NCBI RefSeq assembly: GCF_004006635.1
Contig: NZ_CP034842.1
Span: 1,550,001 to 1,614,000, forward strand
Reading direction: 5' to 3'
Source: Fusobacterium necrophorum subsp. necrophorum
GTDB taxonomy: Bacteria > Fusobacteriota > Fusobacteriia > Fusobacteriales > Fusobacteriaceae
Length of the DNA stretch: 64,000 nucleotides
A program made the translations under genes and the position numbers. Below the pieces are notes generated by a model. That model did no database searches. It worked only from the letters and a program-made list of their open reading frames with translations, and had not been told where the DNA came from. Below, one piece after another: positions 36,482 through 45,154 of the stretch; positions within the stretch are counted from its first letter, which is position 1; every line of letters begins with the position of its first letter.

Positions 36482-36769
36482 GTAAACGTCACACTAAGAT
36501 AAATATTTTGTAAATTCCTCTACATGCATTTCTTTTGAACTTTTCCCATTCCATAATTTTCTAGGATATATATTCATCCATTTTCCACTTCTTTTATTGT
36601 TTCTTCGTGCACGTTGATACTTTCTGCTCTTTCTTCTATACTTCGTTTCCCTTTTTGCCTTTTTGTGATATACTGTTTTTGAAGCATAGTAGTTTTCTCC
36701 TTTGATTGGTTGTCGTAAACAAATCATACCATAGAAAACTATTTTATGGTTCTTTTTCTTTTGCAACAC
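36482..36769 (-). other. Unassigned basic reading frame
   Basis: A 91-codon leftward frame (36494-36769) encodes a very basic peptide without known motifs. A better ribosome site (GGAGAAAACTACT) precedes a different ATG at about 36694 that gives only 37 residues (starting MLQKQYITKRQKGKRS). Neither is a convincing gene; both may be remains of a transposase or relaxase-region gene. The + strand at 36764 has TTTGCAACACTGTGACAC, loosely like the island ends. Confidence 0.3.
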
Positions 36770-36784
36770 TGTGACACTTTATTT

Positions 36785-36976
36785 TACAATTTAAGAATAT
36801 TTAGGAGAAAGCAAGACCCTAAATATACCCAAATAGAAATCAGAAATAGCAGCCTTGAAAAAGAAAAAGACCAGTTATATTCCCAAATCATAGACCTACG
36901 AAAAGAAGTTGAACAAGTGGAAAGTGTTAGAAGCTGTATAGAGAAATTACAACAAGAAAACAGAGAACTAATATAG
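36785..36976 (+). pseudogene. Coiled-coil fragment, possibly the tail of a relaxase or mobilisation gene
   Basis: The + frame gives IEIRNSSLEKEKDQLYSQI and DLRKEVEQVES then ENRELI and a stop. It is a charged coiled coil similar in style to C-terminal parts of mobilisation proteins in conjugative elements. No start of its own and no conserved catalytic motif, so it is a fragment. Confidence 0.4.
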
Positions 36977-37081
36977 GTAAAGAGAAACGAGTTAGACCTA
37001 TAAAACTTGGCTTAAATATGGTATAATCTTATAAATATAGAGTGAAACAAAATTTTAATTAACTCAAGGAGGTGGGTTGAA

Positions 37082-37915
37082 ATACAAAAAGTAAAGATAG
37101 AAAAGAATACCGTTCAAGAAACATTGCTTGTGCCACTATATGGTAGAAAAATGTGTTCTGAAAAATTTCCTGCACTTTATACAGATATTTTTGCAAAGAA
37201 TCTATGCGATGGATTGGATTATGATTTTTCGGAATTAGAGAGAAAAAACAATTCGTTTTTATATGAATTTGGAGCACTTGAAGCAGCAATGCGTCAGTTA
37301 GATATTATGTGGGAGATTAAAGAATATCTAAAGATTTATCCCAAAGCAACTGCTGTAAATCTAGGCTGTGGCCTGGACGAAACAGGAAAATCCTGTGATA
37401 ATGGAATCTGTAAGATAGTCAACGTAGATTTTCCGGATGTTATAGAGGTTCGTAATCAGCTTATTTCAACTCATGAAAGAGAAAGAAATATTGCCTGCGA
37501 TTTAAAAGATTATTCATGGATGAACGAAATAGACGGTTCAAACGGAGTTATTTTCTTTGCAGCAGGAGTATTCCATTACTTTAAGAGAAATGAAGTGAGG
37601 GATTTAGTTTTAGAGCTTTCTAAAAGATATGTAGGAGGCTGTTTGATTTTTGATAGTGTAGGCAAGCTTGGTTTAAAGCTGATGATGTCAAAGACACTGA
37701 AGAATATGGGTATCAGTGCTGTAGAAGGATTATTCTATACAAATAATCCGATACAAGACCTTAACTGGTCGGATAAAATAAAAATTTCCTCAAAGGGCTA
37801 TATGTTAGGCTACTATGATATGAAAAGCCCTAATATTCGCTTCTCTCATCGTTTACTTGCAAGGATAGGCGATAATATAATGAAGATGGCTATAAATAAA
37901 ATTGAGTTTGTCTAA
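37082..37915 (+). CDS. Class I SAM O-methyltransferase (LCM/TcmP-like), start codon degraded
   Basis: The frame runs about 278 residues (QKVKIEKNTVQETLLVPLYG at the N-terminus). SAM motif VNLGCGLDETGKSC near residue 100 and the block GALEAAMRQLDIMWEIKEYL define the leucine-carboxyl/TcmP-like O-methyltransferase group. A strong AAGGAGGTGGG site ends 7 nt before an ATA codon where relatives start with ATG; the next usable start is a TTG at 37124 that lacks a site. Such methylases are frequent cargo in clostridial conjugative elements. Function may be reduced or lost. Confidence 0.7.
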   Translation: MQKVKIEKNTVQETLLVPLYGRKMCSEKFPALYTDIFAKNLCDGLDYDFSELERKNNSFLYEFGALEAAMRQLDIMWEIKEYLKIYPKATAVNLGCGLDETGKSCDNGICKIVNVDFPDVIEVRNQLISTHERERNIACDLKDYSWMNEIDGSNGVIFFAAGVFHYFKRNEVRDLVLELSKRYVGGCLIFDSVGKLGLKLMMSKTLKNMGISAVEGLFYTNNPIQDLNWSDKIKISSKGYMLGYYDMKSPNIRFSHRLLARIGDNIMKMAINKIEFV

Positions 37916-37956
37916 CTCAAACAACTAAACATAAGCTATAACATAGCAATTCATGA

Positions 37957-37990
37957 AACAGTAAATCAAAAAAGGTTTACTGTTTTTTTC
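37957..37990 (+). terminator. Terminator after the methyltransferase gene
   Basis: Stem AACAGTAAA / TTTACTGTT with a 9- to 10-nt loop and a run of seven T. An IS91-end copy follows directly. Confidence 0.85.
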
Positions 37991-37994
37991 TTTG

Positions 37995-38020
37995 TTCTTT
38001 AGGAAATTATAAATGGAAAG
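37995..38020 (+). repeat. 26-bp IS91-element end, orphan copy
   Basis: Identical to the left terminus of the two intact IS91 units (39865-39890, 41307-41332) and, inverted, to 58917-58942. Here nothing else of the IS is present: the DUF4366 remnant follows at once, so this is a scar of a lost or deleted element. Confidence 0.75.
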
Positions 38021-38299
38021 ACGGATACGCCTACAAGTGATAAGGCTGTCCAAACAGAGGTGAAAGTGAATGTAAAATACATCTTTGAAGATGTAAAGGT
38101 CTATAAGGAAGAAAAGACTGATTTAGGCACATATATCCTTTTAGCTCTTGTAATAGCAGGTGCTTTAGACGGTGGATATTATTTCAAGGTTGTAAAGAAG
38201 AAAGAGAAAGAGGAACTTGAAAGTCTTGAAGAAGACGATTTTTTCTCAGAAGCTGAGGAGTATGAAGAAAGCGAAGCCTCTGAAACGGAAGATATTTAA
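38003..38299 (+). pseudogene. C-terminal remnant of a DUF4366-type conjugative element protein
   Basis: The open frame reads EIINGKTDTPTSDKAVQTEVKV, then a single membrane helix (YILLALVIAGALDGGYYF) and a very acidic tail (EEDDFFSEAEEYEESEASE). That matches the C-terminus of CD1107-type surface proteins of Tn1549-like elements. The N-terminal part is missing, cut at the IS scar. A GTG at 38060 could start a 79-residue peptide but has no good site. Confidence 0.65.
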
Positions 38300-38334
38300 A
38301 TACAAAATGCTGTGAACTTTATTGCCATTGACTA

Positions 38335-38368
38335 TTTGCACCAAATATTACATAATATTTGGTGCAAA
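38335..38368. repeat. Perfect 16-bp inverted repeat with 2-nt centre
   Basis: TTTGCACCAAATATTA and its exact complement are separated by CA. No T-run follows directly, so it is not a simple terminator. It lies between the DUF4366 remnant and the next terminator. Confidence 0.85.
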
Positions 38369-38372
38369 ATGC

Positions 38373-38406
38373 AGAGCGAGAGAGTGAAATCTTTCGCTCT
38401 TTTTTA
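38373..38406 (+). terminator. Terminator at the target site of the first IS91 copy
   Basis: Stem AGAGCGA / TCGCTCT followed by TTTTTTATT. IS copy A begins directly after the T-run. Confidence 0.75.
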
Positions 38407-39864
38407 TTATATAGGAAAGTATAAATTTAAAGAGATAGGAAAATAATAAAAAAAAAAGAATTTACGGAAATATAAATTGTAATTAAGAGTAAAATTATAG
38501 AAAAGTTATAGAAAAATAAGAAATTGTTGAATGCAAAAAAGCTCTAATAAAATTAGAGAAAATTAAGGATATATTTTATGAATTTCATACCCAGACCAGA
38601 GGGAGGTTAAAAATAATTCTTTTACTTTTAGCTTTATCTTACAAAAAGGACAAATAAAAGGATTAATATCAAAAGTTTCTAAAGAAGATTTCACATAAAA
38701 AGAAAGTTCAAATTGCTTTTTCTTTTTAAAATTAAGAATAACTTTTTTTAGTTTAGAATTTAAATGCCTAGCATAAAACCCAAATCTAGAAATAGATTTA
38801 AAGTTTTTAGGTGGAAGATGAATAAGAATCTGTTGAACAAATTCATCAATAGGCATTGTGCGATATTTTTTATTTTTATTATCAGCTAAATCTTGATAGA
38901 AAAAAGTAACTTCTTTATCGTTAAAATTAACAATTTTATATTCTGCAATTGGAGCTCGCGCAAGATATCTTCCAAGATACTTTATGATTCCGGCAGTTGA
39001 ATTAAGTTCTGTAGATCCTACATTAAAAAATAGGCGAACATCTTTTTTGTATAGTTCTCTAACTGATTTGAGCGCTTTTTTCTTAATGTTTTCAGAGTAG
39101 TTTCCATTTTTTACAATATCAAGTACTAAAAAACGCCATTGTTTAGCAATAGAATTAACATGAAAATATTCCAATTTTCTAAAAGTTAGTTTTTTAGTAA
39201 ACCCACCCAGCGAAACAAGCGCATGGATGTGTGGATTTCATTTGAGGTCACGACCAAAGGTATGAATAATTGTGACAAGCCCATAATGAACAATATCAGT
39301 ATCAGTAAAGTAATTAGGAGAAGATTTAGGAATTTTCTTTTTTCTTTGAGTTTTTTTATTAATATTGTGAAACTGATATTTAAAAATTTCATTAACGGCT
39401 TCAGCGAGTTTTCTAAGTAAAGTTCGATCATAACAAAAAAACATTCTTAATTCTTCAGGAATGGTAAAAAGAACATGCCTATGAGGGATATTAAGAATAT
39501 CTCTTTGCATATTAGAAGCCCAAACAGAAGAATATTTGAAACCACAAGTAGGACAGAGTTTAGATTTGCAAGAGATAGGAAAAGTATGAAAGTGACCGCA
39601 TTTTTTACAAGAATATTTAACAAAACCTTTGCTAATATCTCTACAAAGTAAAAATTTATCAAGAGAAAATTTGATAAATTCAAGATGTTCATGCGCAACA
39701 AAAGACTTGATAAAATTGAAGATATGTGTTAGATTAGTTAAGAGTAATATTTCTTTAATCATAAGAAGTAGCTCCTTTCTGTATTTTTTTTCGCAATTAA
39801 ATTTTACAGAAAAAGAGAGCCGATTGCAAAAGATTTTTTTAAAATCTGCAATCGGCTTTTTTTA
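38407..39864 (-). mobile_element. IS91-family element, diverged copy A
   Basis: Related to but clearly diverged from the two units that follow. Left end has ATATAGGAAAGTATAAATTTAAAG, comparable to the 26-bp end of copies B and C; right end has the same hairpin style (AGCCGATTGCAAAAGATTT and complement, 39818-39857) plus TTTTTTTATT. Copy B starts at the next base. Confidence 0.8.
38563..39762 (-). pseudogene. IS91-family transposase with one nonsense codon (copy A)
   Basis: 399 codons in one frame, interrupted only by TGA at 39240-39238. N-terminal zinc-binding part has CKKCGHFH and CPTCGFKYSSVWA; the rest has the YLGRYLARAPIAEYKI tyrosine motif. At the stop the intact copies have Trp (GRDLKWNPHVHAL versus GRDLK-stop-NPHIHAL), so the HUH histidines lie just beyond the break. 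Translation yields two fragments, so this copy is probably inactive. Confidence 0.88.
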
Positions 39865-41306
39865 TTCTTTAGGAAATTATAAATGGAAAGAAGGAGTAAA
39901 ATGTTTAAAAAAAATGTAGAGTTGAAGAAGGAAAAAGATGAAAAAAAAGAAAAAATATTTTTTTGCACGCGAAAAAACCTAATGAAATATTAGGTTTTGG
40001 AAAGATATGAGATGTGAATTTTTCTTCCATACCAGCGTACCGTGATGTAAAGTTCTTTTTTCCTCATGGGGATATGGCAATTTGGGCATAGGAAAGGATG
40101 TATTTGAAAATTTTCTAGCATGGAGTTGACATAAAAGGAAAAAGGATTCTTCTTTTTCTTTTTTTGTAAGAATGCCATATGTATTTTTAAAGTATCTGAT
40201 TTTCTACGCGCATAAAAACCAAAACGAGAAATCATTTTAAAATGTTTTGGGGGAAGATGAATCAATACTTGTTGAATAAATTTTTCTCGAGACATGGTGA
40301 TATATGTTTTTTTTTTGTGATTTGCCAAATCATGAAAAAAGAAAGTTACTTCTTTTTCTGTAACATTCACGATTTTGTAATCAGCGATCGGAGCACGCGC
40401 AAGATATCTACCTAGATATTTCAAGAGTCCTTCCGCAGAATTGACTTCTTGTCTTCCCACCGAGAAAAAAAGTCGTGCATTTTCTTTGTAGAGTTTATTG
40501 GCTACTTGTTTTGCTTTTTCTTTCCAGATGGGATCTTGATAATTTCCGGATTGAATGAGTTGTAAGACGATAAATTTCCATTGATTCGCAATGACATCTA
40601 CATGAAAATAGTCTAATTTTTTCCATACAAAACGTTTATTAAATCCTCCCAAAGAAATGAGTGCATGCACATGAGGATTCCATTTTAAGTCTCTGCCAAA
40701 GGTATGAATTACAGTTATGAGTCCATAGTGTACAATATCAGATTCTGTAAAATAGTTTTTGGAATATTTCCCAATTTTCTTTTTTCTTTTTCGTTTTTTA
40801 TGAGTATTCTGAAACTGATAATCAAAGATTTGTTTGATTCCTAAAGTAAGTTTGTGTAGTAAAGAACGATCTAAGCAAAAAAAAGGTCTACATTCCTTAG
40901 GAATTGTGAAGAGTAGATGTCTATGAGGAACATTTAGAAGTTCATTTGTTATTTTTTGTGCCCAGACTTTAGAATATTTATATCCACAGGTAGGACAAAG
41001 TCTAGTTTTACAAGTAATTGGGAATTTATGAGTAAGCCCACATTGAGGACAAGCAAAAGAGACGAAAGCTTTTTGATAATCAGCACAAAGTAAAAAAGCA
41101 TTGAAAGATTTTATGAGGTGGAGAAAATGCGCAGGAGAAAAAAAAGGTTGGATATTTTGTAAAATATGTGGTAAATTAGAGGTAAGGAATAGGTCTTTTA
41201 ACATAGGATCGCCTTCTTTCTGTAAATTTAGGTGTGGTAACTTTATTTTACAGAAAAAATCAGCCGATTGGAAGAGATTTTTTAAATCTCCAATCGGCTT
41301 TTTTTA
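39865..41306 (-). mobile_element. IS91-family element, intact copy B (1442 bp)
   Basis: First of two head-to-tail units with a 1442-bp period and no spacer. Left end begins TTCTTTAGGAAATTATAAAT; right end is hairpin AGCCGATTGG...CCAATCGGCT at 41262-41300 followed by TTTTTTTA. A second small hairpin, CCTAATGAAATATTAGG, lies just after the transposase stop. No difference from copy C was noticed by eye. Confidence 0.9.
39990..41204 (-). CDS. IS91-family rolling-circle transposase (copy B)
   Basis: 404 residues. Zinc-binding N-terminus (CPQCGLTHKFPITCKTRLCP then CGYKYSKVWA), HUH motif HTFGRDLKWNPHVHALISLG, and two-Tyr motif YLGRYLARAPIADYKI; HLLFTIPKECRPFF is also conserved. The family nicks one end, displaces a strand by rolling-circle replication and joins it at a new site. 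The C-terminal cysteines (CPNCHIPMRKKELY) add a second zinc knuckle. Protein is identical to that of copy C. Confidence 0.95.
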   Translation of the reverse strand: MLKDLFLTSNLPHILQNIQPFFSPAHFLHLIKSFNAFLLCADYQKAFVSFACPQCGLTHKFPITCKTRLCPTCGYKYSKVWAQKITNELLNVPHRHLLFTIPKECRPFFCLDRSLLHKLTLGIKQIFDYQFQNTHKKRKRKKKIGKYSKNYFTESDIVHYGLITVIHTFGRDLKWNPHVHALISLGGFNKRFVWKKLDYFHVDVIANQWKFIVLQLIQSGNYQDPIWKEKAKQVANKLYKENARLFFSVGRQEVNSAEGLLKYLGRYLARAPIADYKIVNVTEKEVTFFFHDLANHKKKTYITMSREKFIQQVLIHLPPKHFKMISRFGFYARRKSDTLKIHMAFLQKKKKKNPFSFYVNSMLENFQIHPFLCPNCHIPMRKKELYITVRWYGRKIHISYLSKT

Positions 41307-42748
41307 TTCTTTAGGAAATTATAAATGGAAAGAAGGAGTAAAATGTTTAAAAAAAATGTAGAGTTGAAGAAGGAAAAAGATGAAAAAAAAGAAAAAATAT
41401 TTTTTTGCACGCGAAAAAACCTAATGAAATATTAGGTTTTGGAAAGATATGAGATGTGAATTTTTCTTCCATACCAGCGTACCGTGATGTAAAGTTCTTT
41501 TTTCCTCATGGGGATATGGCAATTTGGGCATAGGAAAGGATGTATTTGAAAATTTTCTAGCATGGAGTTGACATAAAAGGAAAAAGGATTCTTCTTTTTC
41601 TTTTTTTGTAAGAATGCCATATGTATTTTTAAAGTATCTGATTTTCTACGCGCATAAAAACCAAAACGAGAAATCATTTTAAAATGTTTTGGGGGAAGAT
41701 GAATCAATACTTGTTGAATAAATTTTTCTCGAGACATGGTGATATATGTTTTTTTTTTGTGATTTGCCAAATCATGAAAAAAGAAAGTTACTTCTTTTTC
41801 TGTAACATTCACGATTTTGTAATCAGCGATCGGAGCACGCGCAAGATATCTACCTAGATATTTCAAGAGTCCTTCCGCAGAATTGACTTCTTGTCTTCCC
41901 ACCGAGAAAAAAAGTCGTGCATTTTCTTTGTAGAGTTTATTGGCTACTTGTTTTGCTTTTTCTTTCCAGATGGGATCTTGATAATTTCCGGATTGAATGA
42001 GTTGTAAGACGATAAATTTCCATTGATTCGCAATGACATCTACATGAAAATAGTCTAATTTTTTCCATACAAAACGTTTATTAAATCCTCCCAAAGAAAT
42101 GAGTGCATGCACATGAGGATTCCATTTTAAGTCTCTGCCAAAGGTATGAATTACAGTTATGAGTCCATAGTGTACAATATCAGATTCTGTAAAATAGTTT
42201 TTGGAATATTTCCCAATTTTCTTTTTTCTTTTTCGTTTTTTATGAGTATTCTGAAACTGATAATCAAAGATTTGTTTGATTCCTAAAGTAAGTTTGTGTA
42301 GTAAAGAACGATCTAAGCAAAAAAAAGGTCTACATTCCTTAGGAATTGTGAAGAGTAGATGTCTATGAGGAACATTTAGAAGTTCATTTGTTATTTTTTG
42401 TGCCCAGACTTTAGAATATTTATATCCACAGGTAGGACAAAGTCTAGTTTTACAAGTAATTGGGAATTTATGAGTAAGCCCACATTGAGGACAAGCAAAA
42501 GAGACGAAAGCTTTTTGATAATCAGCACAAAGTAAAAAAGCATTGAAAGATTTTATGAGGTGGAGAAAATGCGCAGGAGAAAAAAAAGGTTGGATATTTT
42601 GTAAAATATGTGGTAAATTAGAGGTAAGGAATAGGTCTTTTAACATAGGATCGCCTTCTTTCTGTAAATTTAGGTGTGGTAACTTTATTTTACAGAAAAA
42701 ATCAGCCGATTGGAAGAGATTTTTTAAATCTCCAATCGGCTTTTTTTA
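41307..42748 (-). mobile_element. IS91-family element, intact copy C (1442 bp)
   Basis: Tandem duplicate of copy B, directly abutting it. Right end hairpin at 42704-42742 plus TTTTTTTATT, after which the conjugative-element sequence resumes with AAAAATAGGAGGG, the ribosome site of topB. The three-copy array therefore lies between DUF4366 and topB. Confidence 0.9.
41432..42646 (-). CDS. IS91-family rolling-circle transposase (copy C)
   Basis: 404 residues, identical to the copy B protein. Carries the same zinc-binding cysteines, HUH (PHVHAL) and YLGRY motifs, so both copies look functional. Reads leftward away from its right-end hairpin. An ordinary ribosome site (AAGAAGGCGATCC region) precedes the ATG. 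Confidence 0.95.
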   Translation of the reverse strand: MLKDLFLTSNLPHILQNIQPFFSPAHFLHLIKSFNAFLLCADYQKAFVSFACPQCGLTHKFPITCKTRLCPTCGYKYSKVWAQKITNELLNVPHRHLLFTIPKECRPFFCLDRSLLHKLTLGIKQIFDYQFQNTHKKRKRKKKIGKYSKNYFTESDIVHYGLITVIHTFGRDLKWNPHVHALISLGGFNKRFVWKKLDYFHVDVIANQWKFIVLQLIQSGNYQDPIWKEKAKQVANKLYKENARLFFSVGRQEVNSAEGLLKYLGRYLARAPIADYKIVNVTEKEVTFFFHDLANHKKKTYITMSREKFIQQVLIHLPPKHFKMISRFGFYARRKSDTLKIHMAFLQKKKKKNPFSFYVNSMLENFQIHPFLCPNCHIPMRKKELYITVRWYGRKIHISYLSKT

Positions 42749-42772
42749 TTAAAAATAGGAGGGAAAATATAC

Positions 42773-43486
42773 ATGGAACATAAACTTGTGATAGCAGAAA
42801 AACCGAGCGTAGCCATATCTATTGTCAAGATTATAGGAGCAAATAATTAAGAAAGACGGCTACTATGAGGGAAATGGATACAAAGTATCTTGGTGTGTAG
42901 GACACCTAATTCAGCTGTCAAATCCGGACACTTACGATGAAAAGTATCCAAAGTGAAATATGGCTGATTTACCGATTATTCCAAAGAAATATAAGTATAA
43001 AGTTGCAAAATCCACAAAGAAACAGTTTGCTACCCTTAAAAAGCTGATGAATGATAAAGAAGTTGATACAGTAATAAATGCGTGCGATGCAGGTCGTGAG
43101 GCTGAGAGCATTTTTAGGCTTGTATATAACGAAGCTCACTCTAATAAAGAAAATACAGCGTCTTTGGATTTCATCTATGGAAGATAGTGCAATAAGAAAG
43201 GGCTTTGATAATCTAAAAGACGGAAAGGCTTATAATAATTTATTGAATCGGTACAAGCAAGAATGGTAGCAGACTGGCTTATTGGAATGAACATCAGCAG
43301 GCTTTATTCTTGCCTGTATAAGCAAAATTACAGTGTTGGTAGAGTTCAGATACCGACTTTTGCCATGATTGTAAAAAGAGAGGATGAGATTGCTGCTGAA
43401 CAGCTGAGCAATTTAGTTGGCGATAAGATTGAAATAAAAAAGAAAAGATTACAAAACCTGACTTGCCATTTGACCTGACAACACTT
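42773..43486 (+). pseudogene. DNA topoisomerase III (topB) remnant with several frame breaks
   Basis: Pieces in order: MEHKLVIAEKPSVAISIVKI, a +1 shift, KDGYYEGNGYKVSWCVGHLI, TGA at 42954-42956 where relatives have Trp (DEKYPK-stop-NMADLPIIPK), NACDAGREAESIFRLVY, a shift to LWISSMEDSAIRKGF, a shift to ARMVADWLIGMNISRLYS and VGRVQIPTFAMIVKREDEI, and a last shift to PDLPFDLTTL, where it is cut. The 5' domain including the TOPRIM DxD region and CDAGREAE is recognisable; the C-terminal half is gone. Plasmid/conjugative-element type. Confidence 0.9.
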
Positions 43487-43535
43487 TTTTTTATTAAGAA
43501 AGAAAAACTGTCACAAATGAATGATAAAAATCATC

Positions 43536-43559
43536 AATTTGCAACAGTCCCTTTTAATT
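43536..43559 (-). repeat. Right copy of the 24-bp inverted repeat bounding the island
   Basis: Exact reverse complement of 33791-33814. The preceding 60 bases have an imperfect dyad (AAACTGTCACAAATG ... ATTTGCAACAGT), like the subterminal region of an insertion sequence. Ends 9 nt before the stop of the PTS gene. Confidence 0.85.
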
Positions 43560-43568
43560 TACTCTCTT

Positions 43569-45140
43569 CTACAACAAGCTGTCAAAAGCTGCTCTGACTT
43601 GTCCTACTGAAAAACCGATAATAATTTGAAAGGAGTTTCCATTTCGTACTACACCTTTGGCTCCCGCCTCTTTGAAAGCGGTATCTCCTTCCACAATACT
43701 CTCCTCTTTTACCTTGACACGAAGTCTTGTAACACAATTTGTAACTTCCACAATATTTTCTTTTCCTCCAAGAGCTTCTAAAATTCTCTTCGCTTGTTCC
43801 AAGTATCTCTCTTCATCTGTCATTTTTTCTTGAGAAGCTTTTTGAGCTCGTTCTCTATACTCTTTTTTACTGTATAACTTTGTTTCTTCTTCCTCTTCTT
43901 CTCGTCCCGGAGTTTTTAAATTAAATTTTAAAATCAAAAATCGAAACACAAAAAAGTAAATCCCTGAAAAAATAAGTCCGATTCCTATTTGTACTATCAT
44001 TTGTGCCGCATGATTGGAAAACATCGGTAACCAGTTAATTGCAAGAAAATCAATCAATCCGCTTCCGAAATTCCCGACTACTCCAAACAAATACATCAGA
44101 CTTGACATACAAGCTCCCAATACCGAATGAACCAAAAATAAAACAGGAGCGGCAAATAGGAAAGTAAACTCTATCGGTTCCGTGATTCCTGTTAAAAATC
44201 CCGTCAAAGCAGCAGGAATCAACAATCCTGCCACAATTTTTTTCTTAGAACTTTTAGAGCACATATACATAGCCAAAGCTGCTGCCGGTAAACCAAATAC
44301 TTTCGAGTTTCCATGCAGAGCAAATCCTCCTTGCGGGAAAATTTCTTTTAAAGGCTCCACGGATGCTGCAAATTCTTGAATATGTGTTGCCCAATAAGCA
44401 GTAATTCCATTTTCTACAACAGCAGGTCCAAACATAAAAGGTCCATAAATAAAGTGATGTAATCCCGTTGGAATCAATAATCTTTCCAATAAAGTATAGC
44501 TGTATACTCCTGCGACTCCTGCTCCCTTCAAAAATCCTTGTAAAGCGGCAATTCCTAATTGTACCTTCGGCCAAATCAGTGCAGTTGCAAATGCCGCTGG
44601 AATCATCAAAACAAAGCCCAAAATGATAACATAAGAAGTTCCTTGAAAAATTCCTAACAGTTCGGGCAATTTTTTATCAAAATATTTATTATGCAAATAC
44701 ACGGAAATGGCTGCAATAAAGATAGAACCGATAATAGAAGTATCCAAGGTTTTTACTCCTGCTACCGTCGTAATTCCGGGAATTTTTTCCATACTCATGT
44801 CAATTCCAAAAAAAGAAAATTGTGTTAAAAAAGAATTGATAAAATAATGAAAGGTCATATAGATAACAAAGGTTTCTAAAGCAGCTCTTCCATTGGCTTT
44901 CTTTGCCAAACCGATCGGAATTCCTAACGCAAACACAACAGGCATTTGATTGAATAGCGTCCATCCTCCCTGTTCCACAACTACCCAAAAATTGTACCAT
45001 AAACTTCCTTGCTCTGCAATGCTTCCCACTAAATTGGGATTCTTTAAAATAGAAGTTATTCCTACCACTAAACCCGCAAAAGCGAATAATACAGAGGGCA
45101 TCAACATAGCTCCGCCAAATCTTTGTAACTTTTGTAACAT
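43569..45140 (-). CDS. PTS EIICB, maltose/alpha-glucoside type
   Basis: 523 residues. EIIC (about 1-400, ten or so membrane segments, GITEPIEFTFLFAAPVLFLVH as sugar-site signature) followed by a linker and EIIB (about 440-523) with the phospho-Cys in VTNCVTRLRVKV. No EIIA domain is present, as for MalB of F. mortiferum which borrows an EIIA. Next to malQ and a GntR regulator, which supports maltose or related glucosides. The HPr and enzyme I at 53772-55835 would supply phosphate. Confidence 0.9.
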   Translation of the reverse strand: MLQKLQRFGGAMLMPSVLFAFAGLVVGITSILKNPNLVGSIAEQGSLWYNFWVVVEQGGWTLFNQMPVVFALGIPIGLAKKANGRAALETFVIYMTFHYFINSFLTQFSFFGIDMSMEKIPGITTVAGVKTLDTSIIGSIFIAAISVYLHNKYFDKKLPELLGIFQGTSYVIILGFVLMIPAAFATALIWPKVQLGIAALQGFLKGAGVAGVYSYTLLERLLIPTGLHHFIYGPFMFGPAVVENGITAYWATHIQEFAASVEPLKEIFPQGGFALHGNSKVFGLPAAALAMYMCSKSSKKKIVAGLLIPAALTGFLTGITEPIEFTFLFAAPVLFLVHSVLGACMSSLMYLFGVVGNFGSGLIDFLAINWLPMFSNHAAQMIVQIGIGLIFSGIYFFVFRFLILKFNLKTPGREEEEEETKLYSKKEYRERAQKASQEKMTDEERYLEQAKRILEALGGKENIVEVTNCVTRLRVKVKEESIVEGDTAFKEAGAKGVVRNGNSFQIIIGFSVGQVRAAFDSLL

Positions 45141-45154
45141 AATTCCTCCTTTAT

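Larger units (their letters stand above)
33791..43559. mobile_element. Decayed composite mobile island
   Basis: A 9.8-kb block between the adenosyltransferase and maltose-PTS genes, whose ends are a perfect 24-bp inverted repeat. It contains IS200/IS605, three IS91-family elements, a toxin-antitoxin module, and conjugative-element wreckage (DUF4366 tail and topB pieces, neighbours in Tn1549-like elements). Most non-IS genes are broken. No flanking direct repeat was found, so the outermost insertion mechanism is unresolved. Base composition is more AT-rich than the flanks by eye. Confidence 0.8.

Noticed and set aside
36494..36769. 91-residue basic protein as a real gene
   Set aside because: No ribosome site at its start, no similarity recognised, and a competing short frame has the better site.
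34839..42956. Stop-codon reassignment (TGA read as Trp) in the island
   Set aside because: Intact island genes use TGG for Trp and TGA lesions occur in genes that also carry frameshifts, so decay explains them better.
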